Shown in pieces: positions 1 to 6,249 of a stretch of DNA of 9,380 nt. The stretch spans positions 1-9,380 of the forward strand of contig JAEZQV010000038.1 of assembly GCA_023441125.1 (NCBI GenBank), written 5' to 3'. The position numbers and the translations under genes were made by a program. A model generated the notes under the pieces. That model was not told where the DNA came from and searched no databases. It saw only the letters and a list, made by a program, of their open reading frames with translations. The DNA is from Bacillota bacterium (GTDB taxonomy: Bacteria > Bacillota_C > Negativicutes > Sporomusales > Sporomusaceae). Each line of letters starts with the position of its first letter. The first letter of the stretch is position 1.

Positions 1-2
1 TG

Positions 3-149
3 GCAGCACAGTACCATATTGATAATCGAATCATGTTTTCAGTAGGACGCGCCGCGATTAACCTGGATATCTTTGAAGAAGATGTAAAAATTGCTTATGG
101 CATACCCCTTAGCGTTTCGGGAAAAAGTCCATTTTTTGATCGTTCCTAA
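3..149 (+). CDS. C-terminal end of an unidentified protein (partial, 5' end outside window)
   Basis: An open frame enters from the left edge and gives 48 residues, ending ...SGKSPFFDRS before TAA at 147-149. A strong hairpin terminator starts 9 bases after the stop, which supports this being a genuine gene end. The visible stretch alternates hydrophobic and polar residues (IMFSVGRAAINLDIF, VKIAYGIPLSV), which suggests beta structure. No membrane helix or catalytic motif is visible. I do not recognise the family. An internal ATG at 33 is possible, but nothing before it resembles a ribosome binding site, so the frame probably continues upstream of the window. Confidence 0.55.
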   Translation, partial: AAQYHIDNRIMFSVGRAAINLDIFEEDVKIAYGIPLSVSGKSPFFDRS

Positions 150-157
150 CCTGGTGC

Positions 158-197
158 AAAAACGGAAGTTCACTTAAAAAAGTGAACTTCCGTTTTT
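158..197. terminator. Bidirectional intrinsic terminator between convergent genes
   Basis: This is a perfect inverted repeat with 18-base arms (158-175 and 180-197) around an AAAA loop. The arms begin with A5 and end with T5, so a U-tract follows the stem whichever strand is transcribed. It sits between the + strand gene ending at 149 and the - strand gene whose stop is at 209, so it can terminate both. Confidence 0.93.
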
Positions 198-208
198 GTA
201 ATTATATA

Positions 209-835
209 TTAAAAGTTATTCTTCCAGTTTAAGTATCTGCCGTAATTTTTTCCTTCCATTTCTTCGGCCTCTGCACCGGCTGCTGACGATACAGCATGAG
301 GTTTGGCCTGGGCTGCGGACTGCTCGTTTACAACCGGGGCCTGGGCGATATGGGCAGGTGTTTCCGTGCTTTGTTTTGGCGTTTCCTGTTTTATTTCGGT
401 TTTAGGCTCTGGTTTAGGCTCGCTTTTCGTTTCACCTTTGGCCTTTTCCTGTGCATGGCCGCCACCGCCACCCAGGTTATTTATTAAACCCAAGACACTA
501 CCGATGGTAGCGGGATTAATCTTTGACTTAATTTGGGGATTATTTAACAAAGGCAGCAGCGTCATCAAGGCATCCGGCGGCAGACCGCCGCCGCCTTCAC
601 CGCCTTTGACTAGATCACCCAACAATTTATGTAGAGGGTTACTGTTGGCCGCCGGTTGGCTGGGCTGAGGCACACTGACTGAATGATTGCGGTTCGTTAT
701 TGAAAATAGGCATAACAGTGATAAAACGGTGATAAGACTGTCAAGTCCTGCGCCAGTGCTTACACTGGCATCCAGCAAACGGGTTATCGAGTGCAAGAGT
801 GACGAAGACCCGATAGTATCGGTGTCATTCGGCAT
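209..835 (-). CDS. Uncharacterised Gly/Pro-rich protein with one predicted membrane segment, second gene of the YbaB-like operon
   Basis: This is a 208-residue protein that I cannot assign to a family. Residues 11-24 form a short amphipathic stretch, and residues 31-46 (LDSLITVLSLLCLFSI) look like a single membrane helix. Residues 68-125 contain two hydrophobic helical stretches (ALMTLLPLLNN and IGSVLGLINNL) bordered by glycine runs (GGEGGGG, GGGGG). Residues 129-165 are a charged Lys/Glu/Pro linker, residues 165-195 are Ala-rich, and the end is aromatic (YGRYLNWKNNF). The start at 835 is chosen because GAGGAGGGGG lies just upstream and overlaps the stop of the YbaB-like gene. The gap is only 12 bases, so the two genes are very likely co-transcribed and translationally linked. 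A membrane or envelope/spore-surface adaptor is conceivable, but this is only inference. It ends at the bidirectional terminator. Confidence 0.8.
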   Translation of the reverse strand: MPNDTDTIGSSSLLHSITRLLDASVSTGAGLDSLITVLSLLCLFSITNRNHSVSVPQPSQPAANSNPLHKLLGDLVKGGEGGGGLPPDALMTLLPLLNNPQIKSKINPATIGSVLGLINNLGGGGGHAQEKAKGETKSEPKPEPKTEIKQETPKQSTETPAHIAQAPVVNEQSAAQAKPHAVSSAAGAEAEEMEGKNYGRYLNWKNNF

Positions 836-847
836 ATGACCCCCTCC

Positions 848-1174
848 TCAAAACATGCCGGGTATTTTAGGTAAATTTAAGTCTGTGGCAAGTTTACTCA
901 TGGCAGCTTGATTTAAATCACGTGATTTGGCCAAAGCATTATTTATGGTTGCAATTAAGAGATCCTGTAATAAGGCGGCGTTTTCTGCCGTCAGATACTT
1001 ACTGTTTAATTGAATGCTGGTTAATTCCTGCTGACCATTAACTGTTATTTTGATAACATCACCGCTTGATACTTCAATCCGCTCTTGTTTAAGCTGATCC
1101 TGAATACTATCCACATTTTGCTGTACCTTCTTTACCATTTCCATAATATTGCCAAACTGTTCAAACACTGTCAT
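848..1174 (-). CDS. YbaB/EbfC-family nucleoid-associated protein (divergent paralogue)
   Basis: The 108-residue length and layout fit the YbaB/EbfC family, small dimeric proteins that bind DNA without strong sequence preference. An N-terminal helix (about 5-34, FGNIMEMVKKVQQNVDSIQDQL) leads to a beta region with the family-like pattern GDVIKITVNGQQELTSIQLN (38-57). A helix follows (63-98: LLQDLLIATINNALAKSRDLNQAAMSKL), then a Pro/Gly/Met/Phe end (LPKIPGMF), as in canonical YbaB. The canonical gene usually sits between dnaX and recR. This one instead precedes an unknown membrane-type gene, so it is probably a second copy with a specialised role (inference). The start at 1174 has an ideal AGGAGGT site. 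No convincing -35/-10 pair was found in the 134-base divergent region upstream. Confidence 0.85.
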   Translation of the reverse strand: MTVFEQFGNIMEMVKKVQQNVDSIQDQLKQERIEVSSGDVIKITVNGQQELTSIQLNSKYLTAENAALLQDLLIATINNALAKSRDLNQAAMSKLATDLNLPKIPGMF

Positions 1175-1308
1175 GCACCTCCTATATTTCTATCTAATTT
1201 ATGCAGTAACACATTTTTTGTGAGTGTCCAAACTTAAAATAGAAACCAAATCCAAATGAATTTCATATATTGGGATTAGAAAAAGACCAGTGGAAAGGTG
1301 GTGGAAAT

Positions 1309-1710
1309 ATGCGCGTGAGGAAATTTCGCCCCAAAACAGGAGATTCACCGGTGGAAAAACCTGAAAAAACCACTAAGGAACAGTCGCCTGCTACGGAGGT
1401 ACAAACGCCAGACGATACACCAGTTGTTTTGCCGGAAAAACCATCGCCGAAAAATACAAAATCGCGCGGACCTGCAGCTTTGCTACGGAGAATAGCGGAA
1501 AATCCGAATTTCAATATTCAGCTTATGGTAATTATTTTGTCATTAGCCTCGGAAAATGTTTCTATGGACAGACGAATTGATTCTATGTCATCTACGGTAG
1601 ATAAAATCCGCAATATCACCGATGTGATCAATAATACCATGCAGTCTGTTAAAGTGGCGGCAGAGGCTCCGAAACAGATCAGAAGGCTGTTTGATGTAGA
1701 CACGAATTAA
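1309..1710 (+). CDS. Uncharacterised protein with disordered N-terminus and helical C-terminus
   Basis: This 133-residue protein belongs to no family I recognise. Residues 1-55 are low-complexity and rich in Pro, Lys, Glu and Thr, so probably disordered and basic overall. Residues 56-84 hold RRIAENPNFNIQLMVIILSLA, a hydrophobic stretch too short and polar-flanked for a confident membrane helix. Residues 85-118 (MDRRIDSMSSTVDKIRNITDVINN) look like a coiled coil, and a basic segment KQIRRLF closes the protein. I chose ATG 1309 because AAAGGTGG lies 7-8 bases upstream. An in-frame TTG at 1270 would add 13 residues but would encode across that binding site. It is transcribed divergently from the YbaB-like operon and towards the two micro-ORFs. 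No terminator follows its stop, so read-through into them is possible. Confidence 0.72.
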   Translation: MRVRKFRPKTGDSPVEKPEKTTKEQSPATEVQTPDDTPVVLPEKPSPKNTKSRGPAALLRRIAENPNFNIQLMVIILSLASENVSMDRRIDSMSSTVDKIRNITDVINNTMQSVKVAAEAPKQIRRLFDVDTN

Positions 1711-1729
1711 CCTCGCCGGCACAGGGCCA

Positions 1730-1759
1730 GTAACACTTTCCGGAGTAAATGTATATATT
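1730..1759 (+). promoter_or_regulatory. Possible promoter ahead of the micro-ORFs
   Basis: GTAACA (1730-1735, four of six matches to TTGACA) is separated by 18 bases from TATATT (1754-1759, five of six to TATAAT). It falls between the stop of the 133-aa gene and the first micro-ORF. The -35 is weak, and a sporulation sigma factor site could equally lie here. I saw no clear sigma-E, -G or -K match at a usable distance. Confidence 0.3.
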
Positions 1760-1766
1760 GGAGTAG

Positions 1767-1786
1767 AAGGGCAAGCGATTGCCCTT
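1767..1786 (+). other. RNA hairpin with GCGA tetraloop in the micro-ORF leader
   Basis: A perfect 8-bp stem (AAGGGCAA at 1767-1774 with TTGCCCTT at 1779-1786) is capped by GCGA, a GNRA-type tetraloop. No U-tract follows, so it is not an intrinsic terminator. It lies about 30 bases before the start codon of the first micro-ORF and leaves that ribosome binding site free. A stabilising 5' structure or protein/RNA contact site is the simplest reading. Confidence 0.55.
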
Positions 1787-1817
1787 AGAGACACATAAAA
1801 TGAAGGAGGTAATCTAA

Positions 1818-1925
1818 ATGTCTCGTTGCGGATTCGGCTTCGGCGGTCGCGGCTTTGGTGTAGTTTGGATTATCATCATTATCCTGTTGCTGTTTTTCTT
1901 TGATGGTGACGACACCACCTTGTAA
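1818..1925 (+). CDS. 35-aa Gly-rich membrane micropeptide, YjcZ-like (copy 1)
   Basis: The product starts MSRCGFGFGGRGFG, continues with VVW and the hydrophobic run IIIIILLLFFF, and ends DGDDTTL. That gives a Gly/Phe/Arg head with one Cys, one short membrane helix (about 15-28) and an acidic tail. The start has a near-perfect AAGGAGGT site 7 bases upstream. The plan resembles the short YjcZ-type sporulation proteins of Bacilli (Gly/Tyr/Phe-rich start, then a run of Ile/Val/Leu/Phe), which supports a spore-associated role by analogy only. The protein is too small for firm homology by eye. A second copy of the same design follows 70 bases later, which makes a chance ORF unlikely. Confidence 0.78.
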   Translation: MSRCGFGFGGRGFGVVWIIIIILLLFFFDGDDTTL

Positions 1926-1995
1926 TCACCTTACTTACATCTATTACATTAAGACAATATAAAAAGATAATTCCCGGAAAGGAGGAAATATAATA

Positions 1996-2109
1996 ATGTC
2001 ACGTGGATTTTGCGGTGGCGGTTTTGGCGGCAGTTGGATCATTATCATCATTATAATTATTATTTTATTATTCTTTCTGATTGAAGAGGATACATCACTT
2101 ACCTGTTAA
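1996..2109 (+). CDS. 37-aa Gly-rich membrane micropeptide, YjcZ-like (copy 2)
   Basis: The product begins MSRGFCGGGFGGSW, runs through nine consecutive isoleucines and LLFFL, and ends IEEDTSLTC. It shares with the preceding micro-ORF the MSR start, a Cys in the Gly/Phe head, a Trp directly before the Ile run, Leu-Phe after it, and an acidic Asp/Glu-Thr-Leu tail, so the two are paralogues. An AAAGGAGG site lies 9-10 bases upstream of ATG. The strong terminator beginning about 30 bases after the stop closes this transcription unit. Function is inferred only from the resemblance to YjcZ-type sporulation micropeptides. The extra C-terminal Cys could be relevant to crosslinking. Confidence 0.78.
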   Translation: MSRGFCGGGFGGSWIIIIIIIIILLFFLIEEDTSLTC

Positions 2110-2139
2110 TGATCTCAGTAGAGTATATGCTTCTGCACA

Positions 2140-2171
2140 AAAAAACACGCGTACTTTTACGCGTGTTTTTT
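2140..2171. terminator. Bidirectional intrinsic terminator
   Basis: A 14-bp perfect inverted repeat (2140-2153 with 2158-2171) surrounds a CTTT loop. It has an A6 start and a T6 end flanking the core ACACGCGTA. It separates the + strand micro-ORF ending at 2109 from the - strand penicillin-binding protein gene ending at 2202, and can serve both strands. Confidence 0.92.
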
Positions 2172-2201
2172 ACATTCTGAAAGAAAGTACGAGCGCTGTA
2201 T

Positions 2202-4391
2202 TTAATTTTTCTTGTCCGCATCGCCGGCCTTAGGCGGCGGTGGGGGCGGTAACAGTGAATTCCGGTCATTTTTGGCCGGCGGCGGCGGCAATGTTTTTTC
2301 AACCCCGTTGGCATTATCGGGCGAATGCCCGGCCGGGTCTGTTTGTTTGCCGTCCTTGCCGTCTTTATCCTTGCCATCCTTATTATCTTTACCGTCTTTG
2401 GTGGTAACAGTAGATACCTTGGTCGGCTGCGTACCATCCACAAAGAGTTCATTGCGGCCTTCCTGACTGTTCGGATCGTTAATCAAAAGACCGTCCTTGG
2501 CTGACACTCTGGCAGCAACAATGCCGGAAGGTTTGACAAAATCACGGGCCACATACTTTGCAGAAGCTGCGCTCATGAAACTGCGCCAGATAGTGGCGGG
2601 GATTGTGCCGCCGGTAACACCGCTCAAATATTCCGAGTTATCATAGCCCATCCAGACAGAAGCAACCAAGTCAGGTGTGAAACCGACAAACCAGGCATCT
2701 TTGTAATCACTGGTGGTGCCGGTTTTACCGGCGGCAGGGCGGCCAAAGTAGGCACCGGTTCCGGTACCGTTGGTCATAACGCCCCGCAGCATATCGGTAA
2801 GCAGATAGGCACTGCGCTCATTGACAACCACTTTTTCTTTGGGAACGTATTCTTCCAGCACTTTGCCATTGCGGTCAACCACTTTAACAATGGCGGCAGG
2901 TTCAACACGTATGCCGCTGTTGGCCAAAACTCCGTAGGCACTGGCAATTTCCAGCGGGGTTACACCGCGGGTAAGGCCGCCAAGGGCCATGGCCAGATTG
3001 CGGTCGTTGGTATCCCCTTTCAGTACCAGCGTGGAAATACCCATCTGCTGAGCATAGTATAGCGCTTTGTCAATGCCAACTTGCTGGGCCAGTTTAACGG
3101 TTACCACATTAAGTGACTGTTCCAAGGCCGAACGCATGGTAACCGGACCGCGAAATTCCCGGTCATAATTCACCGGTGACCAGCTGCCAAAGCTTACCGG
3201 GCTGTCATCAATAATAGTAGCCGGCGTAAGTCCGCTTTCAATAGCAGCCAAATAGACAAACGGTTTAAACGCCGAGCCTGGCTGACGCTCGGCCAGGACT
3301 GCGCGGTTAAACTGATCGTTGCCCCGGCCGCCGACCATAGCTTTAATATAACCAGTATGCGGGTCAATGGCCACTAAAGCGCCCTGAGGTTGCTTAATGC
3401 CATTTTCTGTACGGCGGGTAGGCAGCTCATCCATCGCTTTTTCGGCGGCGGTTTGCATCTCAAGATCTAAGGTGGTATATACTTTTAAGCCATCTTTATA
3501 CACCGCATCCGCGCCGTATTTATCAATGAGCTGTTGGATTACATAATCGGTGAAGTAGGCGGCCGTTGTGCTGTTGCTTACGGCCCGGCTGGCCAGTTTT
3601 ATTTCGGTATTTCTGGCTTTGGCCGCTGTGACTGCATCAATATAGCCATATTTGACCATTTGATCCAAAACAGTAGCCTGCCGTTCTTTGGCAGCCTTTA
3701 AATTGCTTGTTGGCGAATAATAATTAGGACTTTTGGGTATACCGGCAATCATAGCGCATTCAGCCAAATTCAAGTCTTCAACATTCTTCCCGAAATAAAC
3801 CTGGGCGGCTGTCTGCACGCCATAAGCGCCCTGACCGAAATAGATCTGGTTCATATACATCTCTAAAATTTCGCTTTTGCTATACTGGCGCTCAATTTGC
3901 AAGGATAAAAAAGCTTCCTGGATTTTACGCTTAATTGTCTGTTCCTGGGACAGCAGGGCGTTTCTGGCCAGCTGCTGCGTTATGGTGCTGCCGCCTTCCG
4001 AAATTCCCCGGTCGGTCATATTAGACCATATGGCCCGGAGAATACCGCGCGGGTCAATGCCGCTATGCTGGTAAAAACGGACATCTTCCGCCGCCACAAA
4101 GGCATCCTGAAGATTCTTGGGTATCTTATTTATTGATACGGGCAGCCGGTTTTCGACAGAATGGATCGTGGTAATAACCTTGCCATTGGCGTCAAAAATC
4201 TGCGAAGAAACGGCCGGGCGTATTTCGCCTTTCAGGCTGGGCATGGTATGAATACTGGCCGTTAAAAAGCCTAAGCCGGCACCGGTCAACATAACCAGGA
4301 ATACAAGCACAGCAATCACGGTAATCGTCCGGGTATTCTTTTTCGGTCGCCGTCTGCCGGTTTCCCTGGTTTCATTATTATTTTCTTGCAT
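2202..4391 (-). CDS. Class A (PBP1A-family) bifunctional penicillin-binding protein
   Basis: This enzyme polymerises lipid II into glycan strands and crosslinks peptide stems, anchored in the cytoplasmic membrane with its domains outside. It has 729 residues from ATG 4391, chosen because AAAGGGAGG sits 5 bases upstream; an ATG 13 codons earlier lacks such a site. A basic cytoplasmic head (RRRPKKNTR) precedes a membrane helix at about 22-46. The GT51 domain shows AAEDVRFYQHSGID (catalytic Glu102), GGSTITQQLARN (133-144), ERQYSKSEILEMYMNQIYFG (167-186) and YGVQTAAQVYFGK. The transpeptidase domain shows SAFK with nucleophile Ser373, SLN (426-428) and KTGT (556-559). Both active sites look intact. 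The tail after about residue 655 is unusual: Lys-Asp-Gly repeats, then PPPP (702-705) and PPPPPP (715-720), then a Lys/Asp end. It is not visibly in an operon. Confidence 0.97.
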   Translation of the reverse strand: MQENNNETRETGRRRPKKNTRTITVIAVLVFLVMLTGAGLGFLTASIHTMPSLKGEIRPAVSSQIFDANGKVITTIHSVENRLPVSINKIPKNLQDAFVAAEDVRFYQHSGIDPRGILRAIWSNMTDRGISEGGSTITQQLARNALLSQEQTIKRKIQEAFLSLQIERQYSKSEILEMYMNQIYFGQGAYGVQTAAQVYFGKNVEDLNLAECAMIAGIPKSPNYYSPTSNLKAAKERQATVLDQMVKYGYIDAVTAAKARNTEIKLASRAVSNSTTAAYFTDYVIQQLIDKYGADAVYKDGLKVYTTLDLEMQTAAEKAMDELPTRRTENGIKQPQGALVAIDPHTGYIKAMVGGRGNDQFNRAVLAERQPGSAFKPFVYLAAIESGLTPATIIDDSPVSFGSWSPVNYDREFRGPVTMRSALEQSLNVVTVKLAQQVGIDKALYYAQQMGISTLVLKGDTNDRNLAMALGGLTRGVTPLEIASAYGVLANSGIRVEPAAIVKVVDRNGKVLEEYVPKEKVVVNERSAYLLTDMLRGVMTNGTGTGAYFGRPAAGKTGTTSDYKDAWFVGFTPDLVASVWMGYDNSEYLSGVTGGTIPATIWRSFMSAASAKYVARDFVKPSGIVAARVSAKDGLLINDPNSQEGRNELFVDGTQPTKVSTVTTKDGKDNKDGKDKDGKDGKQTDPAGHSPDNANGVEKTLPPPPAKNDRNSLLPPPPPPKAGDADKKN
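2346..2399 (-). repeat. Short tandem repeat encoding the Lys-Asp-Gly tail
   Basis: Residues 665-682 of the penicillin-binding protein are built from imperfect KDGK(D/N) units. In the DNA these are degenerate repeats of CCGTCTTT/CCATCCTT-type blocks read on the - strand. All units stay in frame. Such a tract can gain or lose units in steps without breaking the protein. Confidence 0.7.
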
Positions 4392-4471
4392 GATGTCCTC
4401 CCTTTGCAGATCCAATAACAATTGCATCAATCTTGGTTTAGCTTACGTATAAAGGATTAGATTCGCTAATC

Positions 4472-4480
4472 ATTATATCA
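4472..4480 (-). promoter_or_regulatory. Extended -10 promoter of the penicillin-binding protein gene
   Basis: Read on the - strand, this is TGATATAAT, a perfect extended -10 element (TGnTATAAT). The position where a -35 would lie (around 4495-4500) shows no good TTGACA match, as extended -10 promoters often tolerate. Transcription would start near 4465, leaving a leader of roughly 70 bases before ATG 4391. A 6-bp inverted repeat (GATTAG 4455-4460 / CTAATC 4466-4471) overlaps the predicted start and could be an operator or a small hairpin. Confidence 0.6.
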
Positions 4481-4589
4481 CAAAAAATCGCAGGATAGGA
4501 TATTTGTTTGCTAACTGTTTACAATATTAAAATTTCCGGAGTTATGTACCGCCTGCTGCTAATCATCTCACTATATCATGTGGCCAAAA

Positions 4590-4618
4590 TTGACAATAAA
4601 GCTATATTCAGGTATATT
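4590..4618 (+). promoter_or_regulatory. Vegetative promoter of the tyrS T-box leader
   Basis: A perfect -35 TTGACA (4590-4595) and TATATT (4613-4618, five of six) are separated by exactly 17 bases. The predicted start is near 4625, just ahead of the T-box stem I. This is the best housekeeping-type promoter in the window. Confidence 0.87.
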
Positions 4619-4639
4619 AAATAATATATTTATATGCGA

Positions 4640-4884
4640 AATGTAATGAGTAGGAAAAGTACGACAGATTGGCCTTGCAGAGAGCCGGGGGACGGTGAAA
4701 CCCGGCAGGACGTCTGACCGAAATACACCTATGAGCAGCAGGCTGAAATCATGGATGAGTAAGCCGTGCCGGTACGCCGCCGTTAAAGGCTGGAAAAGAA
4801 GTTGTTCAACTTCACTGAGTGGCTATAGAAGCAACTAGGGTGGTACCACGGGTTAAAACCCGTCCCTGACCAGGGACGGGTTTT
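4640..4884 (+). promoter_or_regulatory. T-box leader with Tyr (UAC) specifier controlling tyrS
   Basis: This leader RNA binds tRNA-Tyr and senses its charging: uncharged tRNA stabilises an antiterminator and lets tyrS be transcribed. Visible parts include an AGTA motif near 4658 and the distal stem GCCGGG/CCCGGC (4684-4689 with 4701-4706), whose loop carries GGTGAAA, the conserved GNUG-type element. In the context CCGAAATACACC, the triplet TAC at 4724-4726 is the specifier for tyrosine. The T-box sequence TAGGGTGGTACCACG lies at 4836-4850. Its TGGT (4841-4844) would pair with an ACCA tRNA end, consistent with the A discriminator expected for tRNA-Tyr. The specifier agrees with the downstream gene. 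Confidence 0.95.
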
Positions 4885-4887
4885 ATT
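4855..4887 (+). terminator. Leader terminator of the T-box
   Basis: The stem AAAACCCGTCCCT (4855-4867) pairs with AGGGACGGGTTTT (4872-4884) around a GACC loop, followed by ATTTT. It lies immediately after the T-box sequence and is the off-state structure, competing with the antiterminator. Confidence 0.93.
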
Positions 4888-5023
4888 TTCCCTGCGAAAT
4901 CTTGCTGATTTGCCTCAGTACAATACAATGCCGGCCTACCCGCTGGTTAAAGCCAGCGCACAGAACCATACGTATTGCTTATTTGCCGGGGATAAATCCG
5001 GTCAACAAAGGAGGATTTTAACG

Positions 5024-6241
5024 ATGTCCGTACTAGACATACTTAAAGAACGTGGATTTGTCCAACAACTAACGCATGAAGAAGAAATCGCCGAGTTGTT
5101 AACCAAAGAAAAAATTACCTTTTATATTGGCTTTGACCCCACTGCCGATAGTCTGCATGTCGGCCATTTTCTGGGCATGATGGTGATGGCCCATATGCAG
5201 CAAGCCGGCCATCGGCCGATTTGCCTTATCGGCGGCGGCACAGCAATGGTCGGCGACCCTTCCGGCAAGGCCGATATGCGTAAAATGCTGACACTTGAGG
5301 ATATTCAGCATAACGGTGAACGTTTCAAGAAACAAATGCAGCGTTTTATCGATTTTGCTGATGGCAAAGCCTTGATGCTGAATAATGCCGACTGGTTATT
5401 AGGCCTTAACTATGTCGAGTTTCTCCGGGATATTGGCGTACATTTCTCCGTAAACCGGATGTTAACGGCAGAGTGTTTCAAACAGCGTATGGACAAAGGC
5501 TTATCCTTCCTGGAATTCAATTATATGTTGATGCAGGGGTATGATTTTCTGGAATTGAATCGCCGCTGCGACTGCATTATGCAAATGGGCGGTGATGATC
5601 AGTGGTCCAACATTCTGGCCGGCGCGGATCTGATCAGGCGCAAGGAAAGCAAACCGGCTTATGGTCTGACCTTCACCTTGTTAACTACCAGCGACGGGCG
5701 AAAGATGGGCAAGACGGAGAAAGGCGCCCTGTGGCTGGACGCCGAAAAAACTTCCCCCTACGATTTTTATCAATACTGGCGTAATGTTGCTGATGCCGAT
5801 GTAGAAAAGTGTCTGGCACTCCTGACCTTTTTACCGATGGCGGAAGTCCGGCGGCTGGGCGCTCTTGCGGATAAGGAAATTAATATCGCCAAGCAGGTAC
5901 TGGCCTTTGAAGTCACCAAGCTTATCCATGGACAGGCGGAAGCCGAAAAAGCCAAACAGGCTGCCGAAGCCTTATTTGGCGGCGCCGGTAATCTTGATAA
6001 CGTACCAACTGTTGCCATCACGGCAGACATGGTTGGCGCAAAACTTCTGGATGTCCTTGCGAGCACGAAAATTGTTCCTTCCAAAAGCGAGGGGCGGCGC
6101 TTGGTTCAACAAGGCGGACTGTATATTGGTGATACCAAAGTAGCAGACCCGGACTTGCTGCTTGCGGCTGACCTGTTTACCGACAATAGCCTGCTCATTC
6201 GCAAGGGTAAAAAGAATTATCACCGTATCATCATTGAATAA
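5024..6241 (+). CDS. tyrS: Tyrosyl-tRNA synthetase
   Basis: This enzyme activates tyrosine with ATP and charges tRNA-Tyr in the cytoplasm. The product has 405 residues, a normal length. Class I signatures are [16 protein letters not shown] (33-48, with HVGH as the HIGH motif) and KMGKT (227-231, the KMSKS equivalent). Tyrosine-site features include Tyr34, Asp38, YMLMQGYDF (167-175) and QMGGDDQW (187-194). The C-terminal S4 RNA-binding domain spans about 342-405 ([20 protein letters not shown]). ATG 5024 is preferred because AAAGGAGG sits 9 bases upstream. The frame is open back to 4910, but that extension has no ribosome binding site and does not look like synthetase sequence. About 120 untranslated bases separate the T-box terminator from the ribosome binding site. 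They contain a small CGCTGG/CCAGCG hairpin (4941-4958). The gene is a single transcription unit under T-box control. Confidence 0.98.
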   Translation: MSVLDILKERGFVQQLTHEEEIAELLTKEKITFYIGFDPTADSLHVGHFLGMMVMAHMQQAGHRPICLIGGGTAMVGDPSGKADMRKMLTLEDIQHNGERFKKQMQRFIDFADGKALMLNNADWLLGLNYVEFLRDIGVHFSVNRMLTAECFKQRMDKGLSFLEFNYMLMQGYDFLELNRRCDCIMQMGGDDQWSNILAGADLIRRKESKPAYGLTFTLLTTSDGRKMGKTEKGALWLDAEKTSPYDFYQYWRNVADADVEKCLALLTFLPMAEVRRLGALADKEINIAKQVLAFEVTKLIHGQAEAEKAKQAAEALFGGAGNLDNVPTVAITADMVGAKLLDVLASTKIVPSKSEGRRLVQQGGLYIGDTKVADPDLLLAADLFTDNSLLIRKGKKNYHRIIIE

Positions 6242-6249
6242 TGCCGACA

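Noticed and set aside
158..197. Long inverted repeat as an insertion-sequence end or attachment site
   Set aside because: Its A-run and T-run ends, short loop and position between convergent stops fit a bidirectional terminator. No transposase or second copy is present in the window.
303..668. 121-aa and 63-aa + strand frames opposite the Gly/Pro-rich gene
   Set aside because: They mirror the GC-rich repeats of the - strand gene, have no ribosome binding site, and the - strand gene fits an operon with good start signals.
1767..1786. Terminator for the 133-aa gene
   Set aside because: The stem is good, but no U-tract follows it (the next bases are AGAGACACATAAAA).
1794..1801. CATAAAAT as a sigma-E type -10 for the first micro-ORF
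   Set aside because: Transcription would start inside the ribosome binding site at about 1808, and no matching -35 lies upstream.
2212..2466. 84-aa + strand frame rich in Gly, Ser, Leu and Pro
   Set aside because: It is the antisense shadow of the Lys-Asp-Gly and polyproline tail of the penicillin-binding protein.
4910..5023. N-terminal extension of TyrRS from TTG 4910
   Set aside because: It has no ribosome binding site and no synthetase-like sequence, whereas ATG 5024 has AAAGGAGG at ideal distance and gives the usual protein length.
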